Source: Sweltsa coloradensis (Eukaryota; Arthropoda; Insecta; Plecoptera; Chloroperlidae). Taken from it: DNA of 64,000 bases. A model generated the notes under the pieces. The model was not told the DNA's origin, searched no databases, and saw nothing but the letters and a program-made list of their open reading frames with translations. The DNA is taken from the NCBI GenBank assembly GCA_024449915.1, contig JAMZAV010000353.1:248001-312000 (forward strand), written 5' to 3'. The position numbers and the translations under genes were made by a program. How positions within the stretch are numbered: the stretch's first letter is position 1; each line of letters begins with the position of its first letter. Shown here piece after piece: positions 43,935 to 54,893 of this stretch.

Positions 43935-46197
43935 CTGGAGCAAACGACACGGAGCGCATTACATTTCAACTTCTTTTCTAATACATTGCAGGTGGAATGT
44001 CATAACAAATTTGTATTTAAAAACAAATATTCAAGCTACAATTTTTGTATAATAAATTTCATCCATCTACAAACCACCCTAGAGCAATAACATTTAAGAT
44101 GCATATTGGCAAAAATATGATGTACCGTTCGGGAAGTAAATGAACTGTTGTTTATCCTGTGCGTACATGATATTCGGCTAGATTGGATTAATTGCTTGCT
44201 TACATGGGTATTTAACACAATCTATATCTATTAATATGAATATGTTATTAGTATTATTGTGTTTCTTAAACATCTTGTGGATGCTTTTCATACAGGATCA
44301 GGCATAAGACATTGAATAGTCCATGGGAAGGGAGATACAACTATCAATTATCCACTTATGAGATAGTCGACTTCTCACTATCAATTATTTCGTGTTTTAA
44401 ATTTAAACTAACTAACATTTACACTAACTTTTATAGATATGCATACAACCTATAACGCATTCATGTGCCAATAAATAAATAAACCTGTTTTCATATTCTG
44501 CGAGGTCTAACAAAAGATAAATCAGTGAACACAATGTGCCAAACAAAAATGAATTTTGTACCGTACGGTTCTCCCTTCGCTACTAAACGTCACGTGACAC
44601 TGAATCCCCACCCTTGCTCACCTCTGTGACCGAGATGTCCCCGTCGCTCCAGTAGAGGAAGACAGGAGCAGTGACCTTGGACAGGTCGTACTCTGGAGGT
44701 TCTGGGGTTCCGTAGATGATCATGTTCTGCGCCCGGCCGAAGTCGTACTGTGCGAAGCGCTTGTTGACCATGTCCTGGGTGTAGTGCAGCATCTGCCTCG
44801 TCGAGGCACCAGCAGGGGCGTGACCGATTAACACAGGCATCATGGTCTAGGAACATGCACGTCGTAGCAAATATATCACTCGGTACAACAAGTACAGCTA
44901 ATGTGGGTATCACTTTCAACTACGATTGAGCTGCATTATCCATTATATAAGGTTTTCTGTCTTTCGTCAAAGCTGAGTAAAGCCCTTTGGCATTCTACAA
45001 ACATTCTTTAAGTTTCTTTTCATTTGATGCATCTGCTGACTAACAGTAATTTTATTTGTATGTACTATGTTTTATGGAGCGAATTGGAGGTAGAACAATA
45101 AAAGTGGTTTGGCCATGTAAAAAGGATGGAAAGAGCGAGATTGTCGAGAAGGATGATGGAATTGGAAATTCCAGGTAGGAGACCAAGGGGCAGACCACGA
45201 CAACGATGGCAGAATAGTGTGTGGTGGCAGGACAGAGGAAGATGGAGATGCCTAGTTTCAATGCCGACCAAACGCAGAGTTGGACGTGGCAACATAATAA
45301 TGATGTAGTTTTGCCGTCGAATTTAAGTGCGTGGCTAAACAGGCTGTGTTCTCACTTTGGACCAATAGAAGAACACACAGGTCTCATATTCGCAGCTCCA
45401 TTATATTTCCTCTGCCGTTTTTGCCATGGTCTGCCCCTCGCCCACTCACCACTTATTTCAAATTCCTACTATTATGAAACGAACTGCATTTGAAAAACCT
45501 TTTTGTTCCGGAACATTATTAAAGTGTAATTAATAAACCTTTAAACCATGTTTGTGACTTTTCTGATGGCATTTCTTCATCCACCACCAGGCTGATGCCG
45601 AAACCGTTTCATCGCCGCCGTCGGATAAGGAAGTGGTCCGGTGATGGAACCAGCCGGAATCTGCTTGATGGTGGATGAAGAAGTGTCAACGGAAAACTCG
45701 AGTAAATATAGTGTAAATAGTGGCCTTGTTTAGTATATCGCTCTGCGTCACCACAGTCTCGCTCACCTCGTTGAGCTGATGAGAGAAGCCACCCCCGATG
45801 GCGGAGAGGATACCGGCGCACGTCGCCTGGAGGAGGGCGTGGTCCCTGCAGTACTCGTCCCCGATCTCGACCCACCGGTCGCTGTGAGGGAAGAACTCGT
45901 GGAGTCCCATGAGGAGTTCAAGCTATGCAGACATACACGTGCTTGTTACTACACAGAGACATTATTCTAAGTACGACATTAGAGGGCGTGGTCCCTGCAG
46001 TACTCGTCCCCGATCTCGACCCACCGGTCGCTGTGAGGGAAGAACTCGTGGAGTCCCATGAGGAGTTCAAGCTATGCAGACATAGATATATTACCTTAAT
46101 TCGGTGGTAAAGTACAATATTGTTTTGTTAGATAATTATTTACGATACATTATTATTACGACATTACATTACAAAATCACATCCTTAAGTTTATTTA

Positions 46198-46228
<31 letters not shown>

Positions 46229-48855
46229 AATAAATTGTATTTAGAGTCTACCCACTCAGTTATATAACTGATTTTCAGTGGGGGACAGTAAATCAAAGCG
46301 ACTAAGCCTACCCTGTAGGCTGATAACATATTGATATTGACTGATAACAAGTCCTTAAATACTTCCCAAGGTAGGTAGACATGAACGTGCTTGTTACCGA
46401 AGAGAATTACACGAACTATACACAAAACTATTCAAATTTATGAAAATTTCCCATTATTAATTTCAAATTTTTATGCGCACGAGATTTACATTGTATTAAC
46501 TCATTCCTTCCTTTCTTTAAATGTTTATAATATCAGATTAAGGAGGGAGATTAAAATTGCGGTCCCCGTTTCGAATGATCCGTTTGAACTGATACCTTAC
46601 CCTTTGTGGAGAAAAATGTTCTCAACATGTCCTGGTGATATTTAAAATTTTTAAAAGTAATCATTTTCAAAAGATCACAAAACTGCCTCTATTTCGGGAA
46701 CTGTCAAGTGACAAATTAAACGTAACAACTTGAAGGAGACACTTACGTCGAAGTACTTGCCAATGACGTCCAACAGAGGGTTGCTGCCGGCGGTGTTGAA
46801 GACAACAGAGGAAAGACTGAACATGGCCTTGATCTTAGAGTTGTACTCTGGTTTCTCAGCTCCAAGGACGAAGAATTCAGTGGTGCCCTGAAACAATAAA
46901 GTTGATTTGCTTACTTCATATTTAAATGTAATGCACATTGAGAGAAATTATTGTTTAATACGATAAGAAAAGTTGCCCATGTAGCATAAGTAGACTCTTC
47001 ATCGCAATGGGTATCATTTCGCATGTGAGGTTATCGTTATACCGAGCGTTAGCTCATAAGGGGTGACTTTTGGAGGGACACATTTTGGGGAACACTCGTA
47101 TTGCCTAGTTATAGGCTGGTTGATAAGATAGGGGTCTAGTTAGGGATCTGATCTTTGTCGCTGGAAGTGTTAAGTTTTTAAGGGGGGGGGGGGGGGGACA
47201 CAAAGATGATATTTTATTATGACGCTGATGTTTAAAATTTAAAGCTAGGGGATGGGGTTGGAGTACTGCGCGGGGCATTAACACAACCTTAGTCCCTAAT
47301 TATGAGGCATATTGTAAACAATGTGGATAGATGCATCTTTAAAATTTGTATTGTATGTTTGAAGCCAGTCAGGAAACACTTCTTTTTAATCAGTTACAAA
47401 ATAGGTAAACTTCATAGAGATCGTGGGGTGAGAATGACCAAGGACGACGTTATGAGACTTGATTACTGAATCTTCCCTTTCCGAAAACTTTCAGACTCAA
47501 AGTCTGTAGAGTAACGTATGATTTTTAATCTTGGCTGGATCAAAGCCCATAAAAATATGCTAATTGTAACGATTTGGTATTTAACGATTGGTGAACGGCA
47601 TCCTGACGTAATCCTTCAACGCTGTCTACCTCAAGAGGTGCAAGAACGCCGTACTTGATTGCATACCTGCGAGTGTCCAACATAGAACAGGTCCTTCTGG
47701 CCGGTCTTCTCCAGGATATAGTCTATCTGAGCAGGGAGATCCAGGACCCCCATCTCATGCCAGGAGAACGCCCAGAACGCCTCCTGGTCCACGTCCGGGT
47801 TGAGGGTGACGTGTTTCCTGGAGTAGGTGTTCCCACGGGAGTTGCCCAGCCACACGTCGAATCCCATGTCGGCGAGGATGTAGGCTGTCACAATATTTAA
47901 TTTAGAGTCTACTTTCTCTGTCACATAAGATGAGTTTCAAAGAGGTGTGATGTCAGCGGTGGCACATACGACTGCACTACGAGGACGTGGGTTTGAAACC
48001 CACTTAAGCCATGTTTGTGTATGTTTCCTTCATCGTCATCTATTACCGTGCATTTTCGTCTAGTGCATTTATAGCGATGTTAATCAACAAAAATCAAATC
48101 AATCACATCAGTAAGGTTGAATTGAATGATTCAGAGTAGTTTATATTGTTTCGTGGATACAATAAAAGCTATGAAAAGGGCTTGTTGGTATTAGAAAATC
48201 AAGTATGTCAATACACGAATTTATAGTTTGCCAGTGGTGTTATTAAAGTGTCCTTACCAAATCCCTTGCCCGGGCCCATGATAACCCAGTCGGATGAACT
48301 GCAGAGCAGCCCGTGCTGTAGGAAGACCACTGGTCTGTTGGCTGCTGCCTTGGACCCGCGTCCGCTCGGGATGCGGTGAGTCTCCAGCAGGTACCCGTCA
48401 GCGGTCTCAACTGTGTGGGTCTCTACCGGTACCCGTACTTCCTGATCAGTTGAGGCTAGGGAGCGAAGGGAGATAATAGTGAGACTACTGGCTTGTAGGG
48501 GCCGGGGACCCGCGTCCGCTCGGGATGCGGTGAGTCTCCAGCAGGTACCCGTCAGCGGTCTCAACTGTGTGGGTCTCTACCGGGTACCCGTACTTCCTGA
48601 TCAGTTGAGGCTAGAGTGATAAATATGAGATTGCGTGCTTATTAGAGTGCGATCTCTGACTTTTGAATAATAACACATTCCTGTAAACTCCATTTCCTTG
48701 AATAAAGATGAATGCCCCCACAACATGGATTAGAGAGAAAGTGTCCTCACCGTGCTCAAGATGGCGTCCTCCATGATCCTGGGCGACTCGAGGCTCGGCG
48801 CGGCTGCCGCCAGCGCGCACGCGCACGCCAGCACGGCTAGAAACCTGGCAACCAT
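43779..48855 (-). CDS. Secreted acid (gastric-type) lipase, seven exons
   Basis: An alpha/beta-hydrolase lipase that hydrolyses lipid esters. Exons: 48751-48855 (signal peptide), 48258-48455 or its upstream partial copy to 48610, 47667-47884, 46747-46887, 45767-45922, 44622-44846 and 43779-43934. If exon 2 had its lost base the CDS would be 1200 bases, about 399 residues, the usual family length. Landmarks: [16 protein letters not shown] and [12 protein letters not shown] (oxyanion-side HGL), [10 protein letters not shown], the nucleophile motif GHSQ|G split between exons 3 and 4, the acid YWSDGD, and the catalytic His in FNHLDYLWG. All phases match. Exon 2 as written has a one-base deletion (frameshift), and exons 2 and 5 have partial duplicate copies nearby, so the locus is either damaged or mis-assembled. 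Confidence 0.8.
44622..44846 (-). CDS. Lipase exon 6
   Basis: 75 codons, phase 0 at both ends. Encodes [18 protein letters not shown], the motif QYDFG and [12 protein letters not shown] with the catalytic acid, and ends VTE before a GTGAGC donor. Confidence 0.75.
45060..45310 (+). mobile_element. LINE C-terminal fragment
   Basis: Contains [16 protein letters not shown] and a [12 protein letters not shown] block, the same kind of RT tail as at 58.4-59.0 kb. Sits in a lipase intron (between exons 5 and 6) in the opposite direction. A diverged inverted copy of the GRPRQRW-coding part is at 45398-45465. Confidence 0.6.
45767..45922 (-). CDS. Lipase exon 5
   Basis: 52 codons, phase 0 at both ends, from a TGCATAG acceptor to a GTGAGC donor. 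Encodes [17 protein letters not shown]... and ends [10 protein letters not shown]; it belongs to the lid/cap region of the family. Confidence 0.7.
45984..46086 (-). pseudogene. Partial upstream duplicate of lipase exon 5
   Basis: About 103 bases identical to 45832-45934, covering the intron end TGTCTGCATAG and the first 90 or so bases of the exon. The copy stops at GACCACGCCCTC with a TAA following and no donor. Confidence 0.7.
46195..46330 (-). repeat. (AAAT)n tail and SINE 3' piece
   Basis: About ten AAAT units followed by the TAGAGTCTACCCACTCAGTT piece that also ends the SINE at 4160-4273, here inverted. Confidence 0.6.
46747..46887 (-). CDS. Lipase exon 4
   Basis: 47 codons, phase 0 at both ends, from a GTTTCAG acceptor to a GTAAGT donor. 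Starts [16 protein letters not shown], the helix after the catalytic Ser. Confidence 0.75.
47179..47199. repeat. Poly-G tract
   Basis: About 18 consecutive G. A second such tract is at about 62327-62341. Both are prone to sequencing error. Confidence 0.85.
47667..47884 (-). CDS. Lipase exon 3
   Basis: From a TGTGACAG acceptor (phase 1) to a GTATGC donor (phase 0). Encodes [35 protein letters not shown] and ends FYVGHSQ, the nucleophile elbow. Confidence 0.75.
47945..48012 (+). pseudogene. tRNA-like pseudogene
   Basis: GACGTGGGTTTGAAACCCAC T-arm-like stem with decayed D-arm, in a lipase intron. Confidence 0.3.
48258..48455 (-). CDS. Lipase exon 2 (contains one-base deletion)
   Basis: Follows a TCGCTCCCTAG acceptor. 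It reads PQLIRKYGY, then shifts frame because TACCCGG has become TACCGG, then continues in the next frame with [32 protein letters not shown] and GPGKGF before a GTAAGG donor (phase 1). The 198-base length is one short of the 199 required. Confidence 0.6.
48508..48612 (-). pseudogene. Partial upstream duplicate of lipase exon 2
   Basis: About 105 bases nearly identical to 48353-48457, including the acceptor AG and the correct TACCCGG reading. The copy breaks off after the SGRGS codons and has no donor, so it cannot serve as a complete exon. Direct orientation, 155 bases from its twin. Confidence 0.7.
48751..48855 (-). CDS. Lipase exon 1, signal peptide
   Basis: 35 codons beginning [20 protein letters not shown], a clear cleavable signal peptide, and ending MEDAILST before a GTGAGG donor in phase 0. 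Confidence 0.75.
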
Positions 48856-48859
48856 CCTG

Positions 48860-50185
48860 GTTGGAGAGGTTCAGTGGAATACGAACCTGCGATGTGGAAC
48901 CTTGATTTATATCGACGCGTTATCATCTGCGATATCATTGGTATCGGGACGTGAGAAAGCTCATTCATCGCGCCACCTTTTGATTTTGTGTTTCGTTCAT
49001 ATATGTAGGCCTACCATTGGAGTAAAAACGTATTAAAATATATACATATTTACTTGTTGTCCTAATTAGTACTCTAGACCCATGTTGTCATCCAATACCA
49101 ATTGGTCATTCGTCGATTACTAAAAAAATATTGAATTTATTTTTATGGTGGAACACTTAGAATTCAAATGCGTGTTATTTCATTTACCTAATGAAGACTG
49201 ATTAGCATTTTTTCTTTAAATAAATTAAAATCTTTAGTCTCTACACCACTGTCTCCTAGATACAAACCTTCCGTAGATTGAAGCTTGAAAAGAAGAATAG
49301 CTTGGATTGAAATTTTAACACAATATGTTGTTCTATCGTAAAAATTTTAACATGACAATAATGTTTATGTGGAGGCACTTTTTTAATTTCGTTCAAAAAT
49401 ACCATCATGACACAGTCATAGTCGCCTACTATAAAACCAAGGTTACACACACTTATTGATCTTTTGCATTTCATTTACTTATGTAGGGCCGGGCCTACTA
49501 TTAAATTTTTAACACAGAAAATTATGATAATTTCAATTTTTAAGACTTGAATGTAGAATGTAAGTGTGTCCTGGTCACCCCTGGTCGTAAAATCGATAAT
49601 AATTAAGGTAACCTCTAATTGAGCTCATGAGAGCAAAAGTGGACAAGTCCAAAATGTTGGTTGGTTCTGCGAAGAGAGTATTTTATAAGCAGTTCAAACA
49701 ATTACTTGATAGATTGCGACACCACCAGGATAATGAACTTTCATCATTTTTATTTTATTTCCAAAACGAGTATTAAGCTTGGCCAACTTCTTAAATTGTG
49801 AAATATGACTTAGCCCACTTTTATTCTCATGGTCATCATTATCAATACATATCAAATATCGTTCTTGAAGTGTGTGATTTGGAGTGTGATCTTGACCATC
49901 GCACCATCTTATCTTAGGCACAGCGGTATCTTCGAATATCAAGTGTTTTCATTGTGAATAGTCCCGTGCCAATGATTACAATATTTACCATAACAAACAT
50001 CAATAGCAATCAATCAATAAGCGTGTTTTAAAATATACGCATAAGAAACCACGTAAACAGATTTGATTTATTCGAACAGTAATTATTATACAGTTAACAG
50101 TAACATTTTATTTACATTTTTTTTTACATTTATTATAATCAGGTTTGGTAGTGGAGGGAATCACCGAGGCGTTAGCCCATAATAC
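48860..50185. other. Upstream of lipase, no gene seen
   Basis: Should contain the lipase promoter. No convincing TATA or coding signal was identified. Confidence 0.4.
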
Positions 50186-50189
50186 TCTC

Positions 50190-50490
50190 TAATTTCTAAA
50201 CTAATTTCTGGGGTCCATGAAGACCCGAGGATCGACACCTCGAACGCTGGCCGCCGCGTCCCCTTCGTGGTGGGGAGCACCCCTCTTTCCCCACCAGCCC
50301 AGGCGCTGCCCTCCTGGGGTTGCCCCCAGTCAGATTTCGGAGACTAGGCTTGGATACTAGTCCAGGAATAATCCTGACGCCTGTCGCCAGCGTCATCTTC
50401 ACAGCTGGTTCACTTCAGCTGCTCCGACCGCTGAGCATGACGAGACTAACCCGGGAATACCCAGGCAAGCCCCATACCAGTATACAGTAA
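50190..50490. repeat. GC-rich island, possible retroelement remnant
   Basis: A sharply GC-rich stretch in AT-rich surroundings, with CGAGACTAACCCGGGAATAC. No coding match was recognised. Composition suggests an inserted element or a CpG-rich regulatory piece. Confidence 0.3.
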
Positions 50491-50629
50491 CAAGTGGTAT
50501 AAGATAGAAGATAACAATTCAAAAATAACTATTGATTGATTGATTGATTGATTGTCTTTATTTCAGATGTGATTACCGCCGGCCGTTGTGTAATACAGTA
50601 AACTAGGAAAACGCTTAAGTCCCGTCCCG

Positions 50630-51530
50630 TTGTTGAGCGAGCACCGGTACGTGCAACACGACCCGAGTACGACATTCCCATAATGTTACACACCAATAAG
50701 TCTTTAAGGTCTTGACCGATTTAGCTGAAAATTTGTAAAATAGGAGAGAATGGATAAAATCCACCGCCATCTAGAGGACCTTGACATCATTTCTTTGGGA
50801 AAAATATTTTAACTCTTGATTACTTCTAGGTGGCAGTGCATAGTGACCAGAATTCTCGTGCGACTTTTCGTTGCCATGGTAACGTTACTTTTGTTAAAAT
50901 GTAATTTCTATCTACACTACTTATCGGATCAAAATAAAATTAACATATTCGTGACCGGACGGACATTCTAAATGATTTGGCTACCTCAGATTTTGTCGCC
51001 GTTTAGTTTAAAAAAAAAACTTTAGATTAACTTTAATGTAACTTTATAACTTTTTGAACGATTTTGCCACAAAACTAATGGCATTCAATCGGGAACGAAG
51101 CTTGCGGATGGTCAAAATTTCAACTCGATCCGAGCCTCCGTTCGACCGCTATCATGAGCCAAAAAAGCTGCGCGACTTTCCGTTGCCATGGTAACGGTAC
51201 TTTGTTATAATGTAATTTCCATATACACTACTTATCGGATCAAAATAAAATTAACATATTCGTGACCGGACGGACATTCTAAATGATTTGGCCACCTCAG
51301 ATTTTGTCGCCGTTTAGTTTGAAAAAAAACTTTCGATTAACTTTTATGTAAACGATTTTGCTACAAATTATACAGCAACCCGCATAAGTGGTATGTACAT
51401 GTGTGCAAAATTTCAGGTCGATCAGAGAAACGGTGCGACCTGTACCGAAGCAGTAACAGAAAAAAAAAAAAAACAGACATTCGAGCCATAAGAGTCAATT
51501 GGAGACGCTCGCTACGCTCGCTCAATAATC
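50630..51530. mobile_element. GAGCGAGC-type DNA element with internal direct repeat
   Basis: Begins TTGTTGAGCGAGC and ends with the complement of TTATTGAGCGAGCGTAGCGAG. Contains a direct repeat of about 180 bases at 50861-51045 and 51173-51352 (offset 312). Confidence 0.5.
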
Positions 51531-51729
51531 AATATCATTTAAATTATACCTAATAAGAGGTAAGTACTAATTTGTAATACAAGCTATGTTTACTAACTCA
51601 TTCATTCGTTTTGTTCATCACATTCATTCAGTTAACAAAATATTAAGCTGGTAATAAAAAAGCAAAGTCACCTTCTGTTAATACATTCCTTCATGATTGC
51701 GAAGTTTGCTAATGTTTTGGATTTTATAT

Positions 51730-52376
51730 AAAGGGGTATTTACCCGCTTAACTCAAAAATAAATTTTCATACAAACTGACTTGTTATGAATTTAGAAAGT
51801 AACAGAAAAATTATTGGGGCCACTATGACGCCCCAAAAAATTGTCAAACATGACATTTTTCGAGCTAGGTCCCATCGGCAAAAATCTCCCATAGAATAAC
51901 ATGAGGGCGATTCTTTTGCCCCGTGACCTTGGAGGATTTTGGTCCCAAAAAAATATTGGCCATTATTGACGTACTCGACAGCCTTTTTTTGTAAATTATC
52001 TATATTTTTTTTGTAATTTGGGCAAGTAGTTTCGGTCAAAATATGCTGATTACCAAGATGGGGTGTGATTTTGGAACACATATTTTTGCGTGTTTGAGGG
52101 TATATTTGGGCACAGTTTTAAGACACGATGTTATAAAGGGGCATTTTAGATTGGTACTATGCTCTAGTATCTATGTGGACCAAAAAAAAGCAGGTTAAAG
52201 CCGATTTAGGAAATTTTCCAAAACACCAATTTTCGCCAATTTCTGGATCAAAAAAATTAAAAAATTCGTGTTAAATCACAGTTACAAGATAAAATTTTAA
52301 ACGGTCATTTAAAGTGTAGTATTGTGCTATAGATCACGTGGTAAAAAATCTTTTTTGTTTTTTTTTGCCCCTTTAA
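51730..52376 (+). mobile_element. Solo copy of the 27.9-29.4 kb element
   Basis: Shares AGGTCCCATCGGCAAAAATC-type, AATATGCTGATTACCAAG and GCTCTAGTAT blocks with the fold-back pair, and has the short termini AAAGGGG / CCCCTTT. Confidence 0.65.
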
Positions 52377-52379
52377 GAA

Positions 52380-53530
52380 GGTAGCGAGTTTTTAGTTTTT
52401 GGTTCGTTCGGGTTCGACATTCGACTTCAAATTGTTTTTATTCTCACACAGACTAGTATACACTAAATATACACTAAATAGGTTCAAAACAATGCATTTT
52501 ATTAATAAAATTACAGCAAGAAAGAGTTAGAAATAAATGTGAGAAGCCAAACTATAATGCAGTTAGTTTGTCTTGCGTGTGGGCTGAATGATGAAAATGA
52601 TTATTGCACCATGATCGTTTGTGTAGGTAATTTAATTCCAGTTTTAATTAATCTCATCTAAATTTAAACAATAACAATACAAAATAGTAATAGATAATAA
52701 TTCTCATGTCCTACCTGTACATGTTGCCTTCATTATACTTGTATTTAAAACGACAAGTTATACTTAGATGGAGTTTTTAATTTCTGAATTGATTTACATA
52801 TAAGCAAACTAAATATCTTGATGAAAAGTTCAGAGCATAATGAAATAATAATGATAACGGTTTTACATTGCACCACGTTAATAAGAGTAGGCATAATAAC
52901 TAATAACGCACACACATTATAAAATATAATATACAGTCGTAAAATAAAACAATACCTACTAACAGTAAGATTTTGTAATGAGTACTAACCAAAGCAGTGC
53001 CCACTATTTATTAGGGCATAACATAATATTTTATAAATACTGTATATATTATATAATAAATCCATTTCAGTAATAACAAAACTGTTTCTCAAAGAACAAA
53101 ACATAAAATTAAGTAAATAAATGGACAAAAAAATTAGCAAATAAGCATTTCCTTGACCAGATTATTGATATAAAATTTTGCATAGATATCAAATAAGATG
53201 TGTACGTCCTTCATAGGTCGTAGATTATCAAAATTTGCTATAGATAAGTCAGAAAATTACAAGAATTCACAACGCCAAAATCATAAATTACTACCTAATT
53301 TTTATGTTTCGTTAAAACCTTTTTTACTGTCATATTAAGACTTCTTAACGTTCCATGTCCTCCATCAAAGTTTCATACCAACCAAATCCTTACTGGATGC
53401 AGGAAATGCTCAAAGAAATCAAGAATAAAAAGAACAAAATAATGTAGTAGAAAAGAAGGAAAATATTTTGCATGGGTATTGGTAAGGAAAAAGGAAATTA
53501 CCAAAGCTGAATGAATGAACAATGCAAAAT
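52380..53530. other. No gene seen
   Basis: Very AT-rich with short frames only. Confidence 0.5.
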
Positions 53531-53532
53531 CT

Positions 53533-54056
53533 TCATGACTCTCTTAATATAATAATAAAACATGATTTTAATAAAATAATATGACCATTTCTAGAAACAC
53601 TGTGCTCTTTAATAGCAGTCAAACAGACCACAAATGATTCAGGACCAAATCCCAAGATTGCTTCTCCAGTGGATGCCGACCAAACAATCTGTGGGAAAAA
53701 ATTGCAATGACAATCAGTAAATATTCAAAAGAGAGATTGAGGCATTAACAATAGGTAAATAGGAGAGATAAAATTATTCTTGATCGCACTATTAATGTAA
53801 CTTTATTATACGAATTACGAAACTAAACTGAAGAAATTTCATTAAAATTAGGACTTACCTTTAGTAGACCAAACACGTCCCCGGTGTTTTGAGTACCAAA
53901 CACAGGATAGAAAATACCAAGTCCCCACCGAGATGTTGCAGCTTGTGTGAAAGCAGGAACTAGCTTTCTGTAGCTATACTCCCGGAGCACATACGATATG
54001 GTATTATGACATGGACTTTTTAGCCAGGTACTTTTTTTGCAATCATATCCTACCTG
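53533..54056 (-). CDS. Putative two-exon gene end, unrecognised (possibly CAP-like)
   Basis: Two open segments join in phase 0: 53859 up to about 54056 (ending VFGLLK before a consensus GTAAGT) and 53533-53688 (starting IVWSASTGEA after a CCCACAG acceptor, stop TGA at 53533). The stretch around the junction, with KIVWSAST, a G-x-G two lines on and FVVC, faintly resembles the C-terminal block of GAPR-1/CAP proteins (VW..S.....GVG......FVV). The His expected in that family is not seen. The 5' limit of the first exon is uncertain. It could be a fragment of a larger unseen gene or an old pseudogene. Confidence 0.35.
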
Positions 54057-54188
54057 TACCAATTGACATTAGAGTAGCCAACTTCAGAAAACTAAATTAC
54101 AGGGGAACTACTTAGATGATCCCTTGCATTTATTGAGTCACATTTGAAAGACAACACGTGAAACAGTAATTTCGCATCAACATAATTG

Positions 54189-54564
54189 GACGAGGGAGCG
54201 AAGCGACTGATTCTTACAATTTAAACATAAACGGGACTTGGCTTTTTATTAATTTGTCGGTGAGTGAGTGAGTGAGTAAGTGAGTGAGTGAGTGAGTGAG
54301 TGAGTGAGTGAGTGAGTGAGTGAGTGAGTAAGTGAGTGAGTGAGTTCGCTACAGAACGGTCGAACGGCTGACGAGATTGCGCTGAAATTTCAAACAAACA
54401 TCCGGTACACACGTTGCTTTTTTCAGTAAACTGGCATACTGGATGCATGTTCAAGATTTTAGCGCAATGATGGTACATCGATTCGGCTGATTTTCGACGT
54501 ACACACACAGAGAACAGAATAAGCGCTGTTTGACATGAATTATAAGTCGCTTCGCTCCCTCGTC
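54189..54564. mobile_element. MITE with perfect 20-base TIRs
   Basis: Ends are GACGAGGGAGCGAAGCGACT and its exact complement. The inside has a GTGA microsatellite (54258-54345) and ATTGCGCTGAAATTT and CGATTCGGCTGATTTTCG motifs. Confidence 0.75.
54258..54345. repeat. (GTGA)n microsatellite
   Basis: About 21 units of GTGA with two GTAA interruptions, inside the 54.2 kb MITE. Confidence 0.9.
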
Positions 54565-54651
54565 AAATAAGTTTTTCAGTTTTCTTTATGTTATTTATTT
54601 ATTAATATACACACAAGCTTTAAATTAGTACACAAAAACTATTCCCCATTA

Positions 54652-54893
54652 TCAGACGATTAAACACATCATCTCCTTTTCAAAGTCGTCCTTCACATCT
54701 GTCCTGATCACCGACGAGCACACTTGTTGGTATTCTTCGACTTGTTGCTCTTCAACGATGCGCATGAGTCGCTTGAACACGTGCGCAACGCTGCAGTTGT
54801 ATTTCGCGCTGCATTCCACGTAGCAACAGTTCCAGTGTTTCTCCACCAGGTTCGCGATGTCGCCTCGCACTTCCGGCCACGTGGACTCGCCGC
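54652..54893 (-). CDS. RASL10: RASL10-like last exon, SAK loop and CAAX box
   Basis: From a GTGTTACAG acceptor. Encodes GESTWPEVRGDIANLVE, VECSAKYN and a C-terminal helix, and ends MMCLIV with TGA at 54652-54654. CLIV fits a CAAX motif. Confidence 0.7.

Noticed and set aside
54221..54508. Minus-strand frame with SLTHSLTH repeats
   Set aside because: Translation of the GTGA microsatellite within a MITE.
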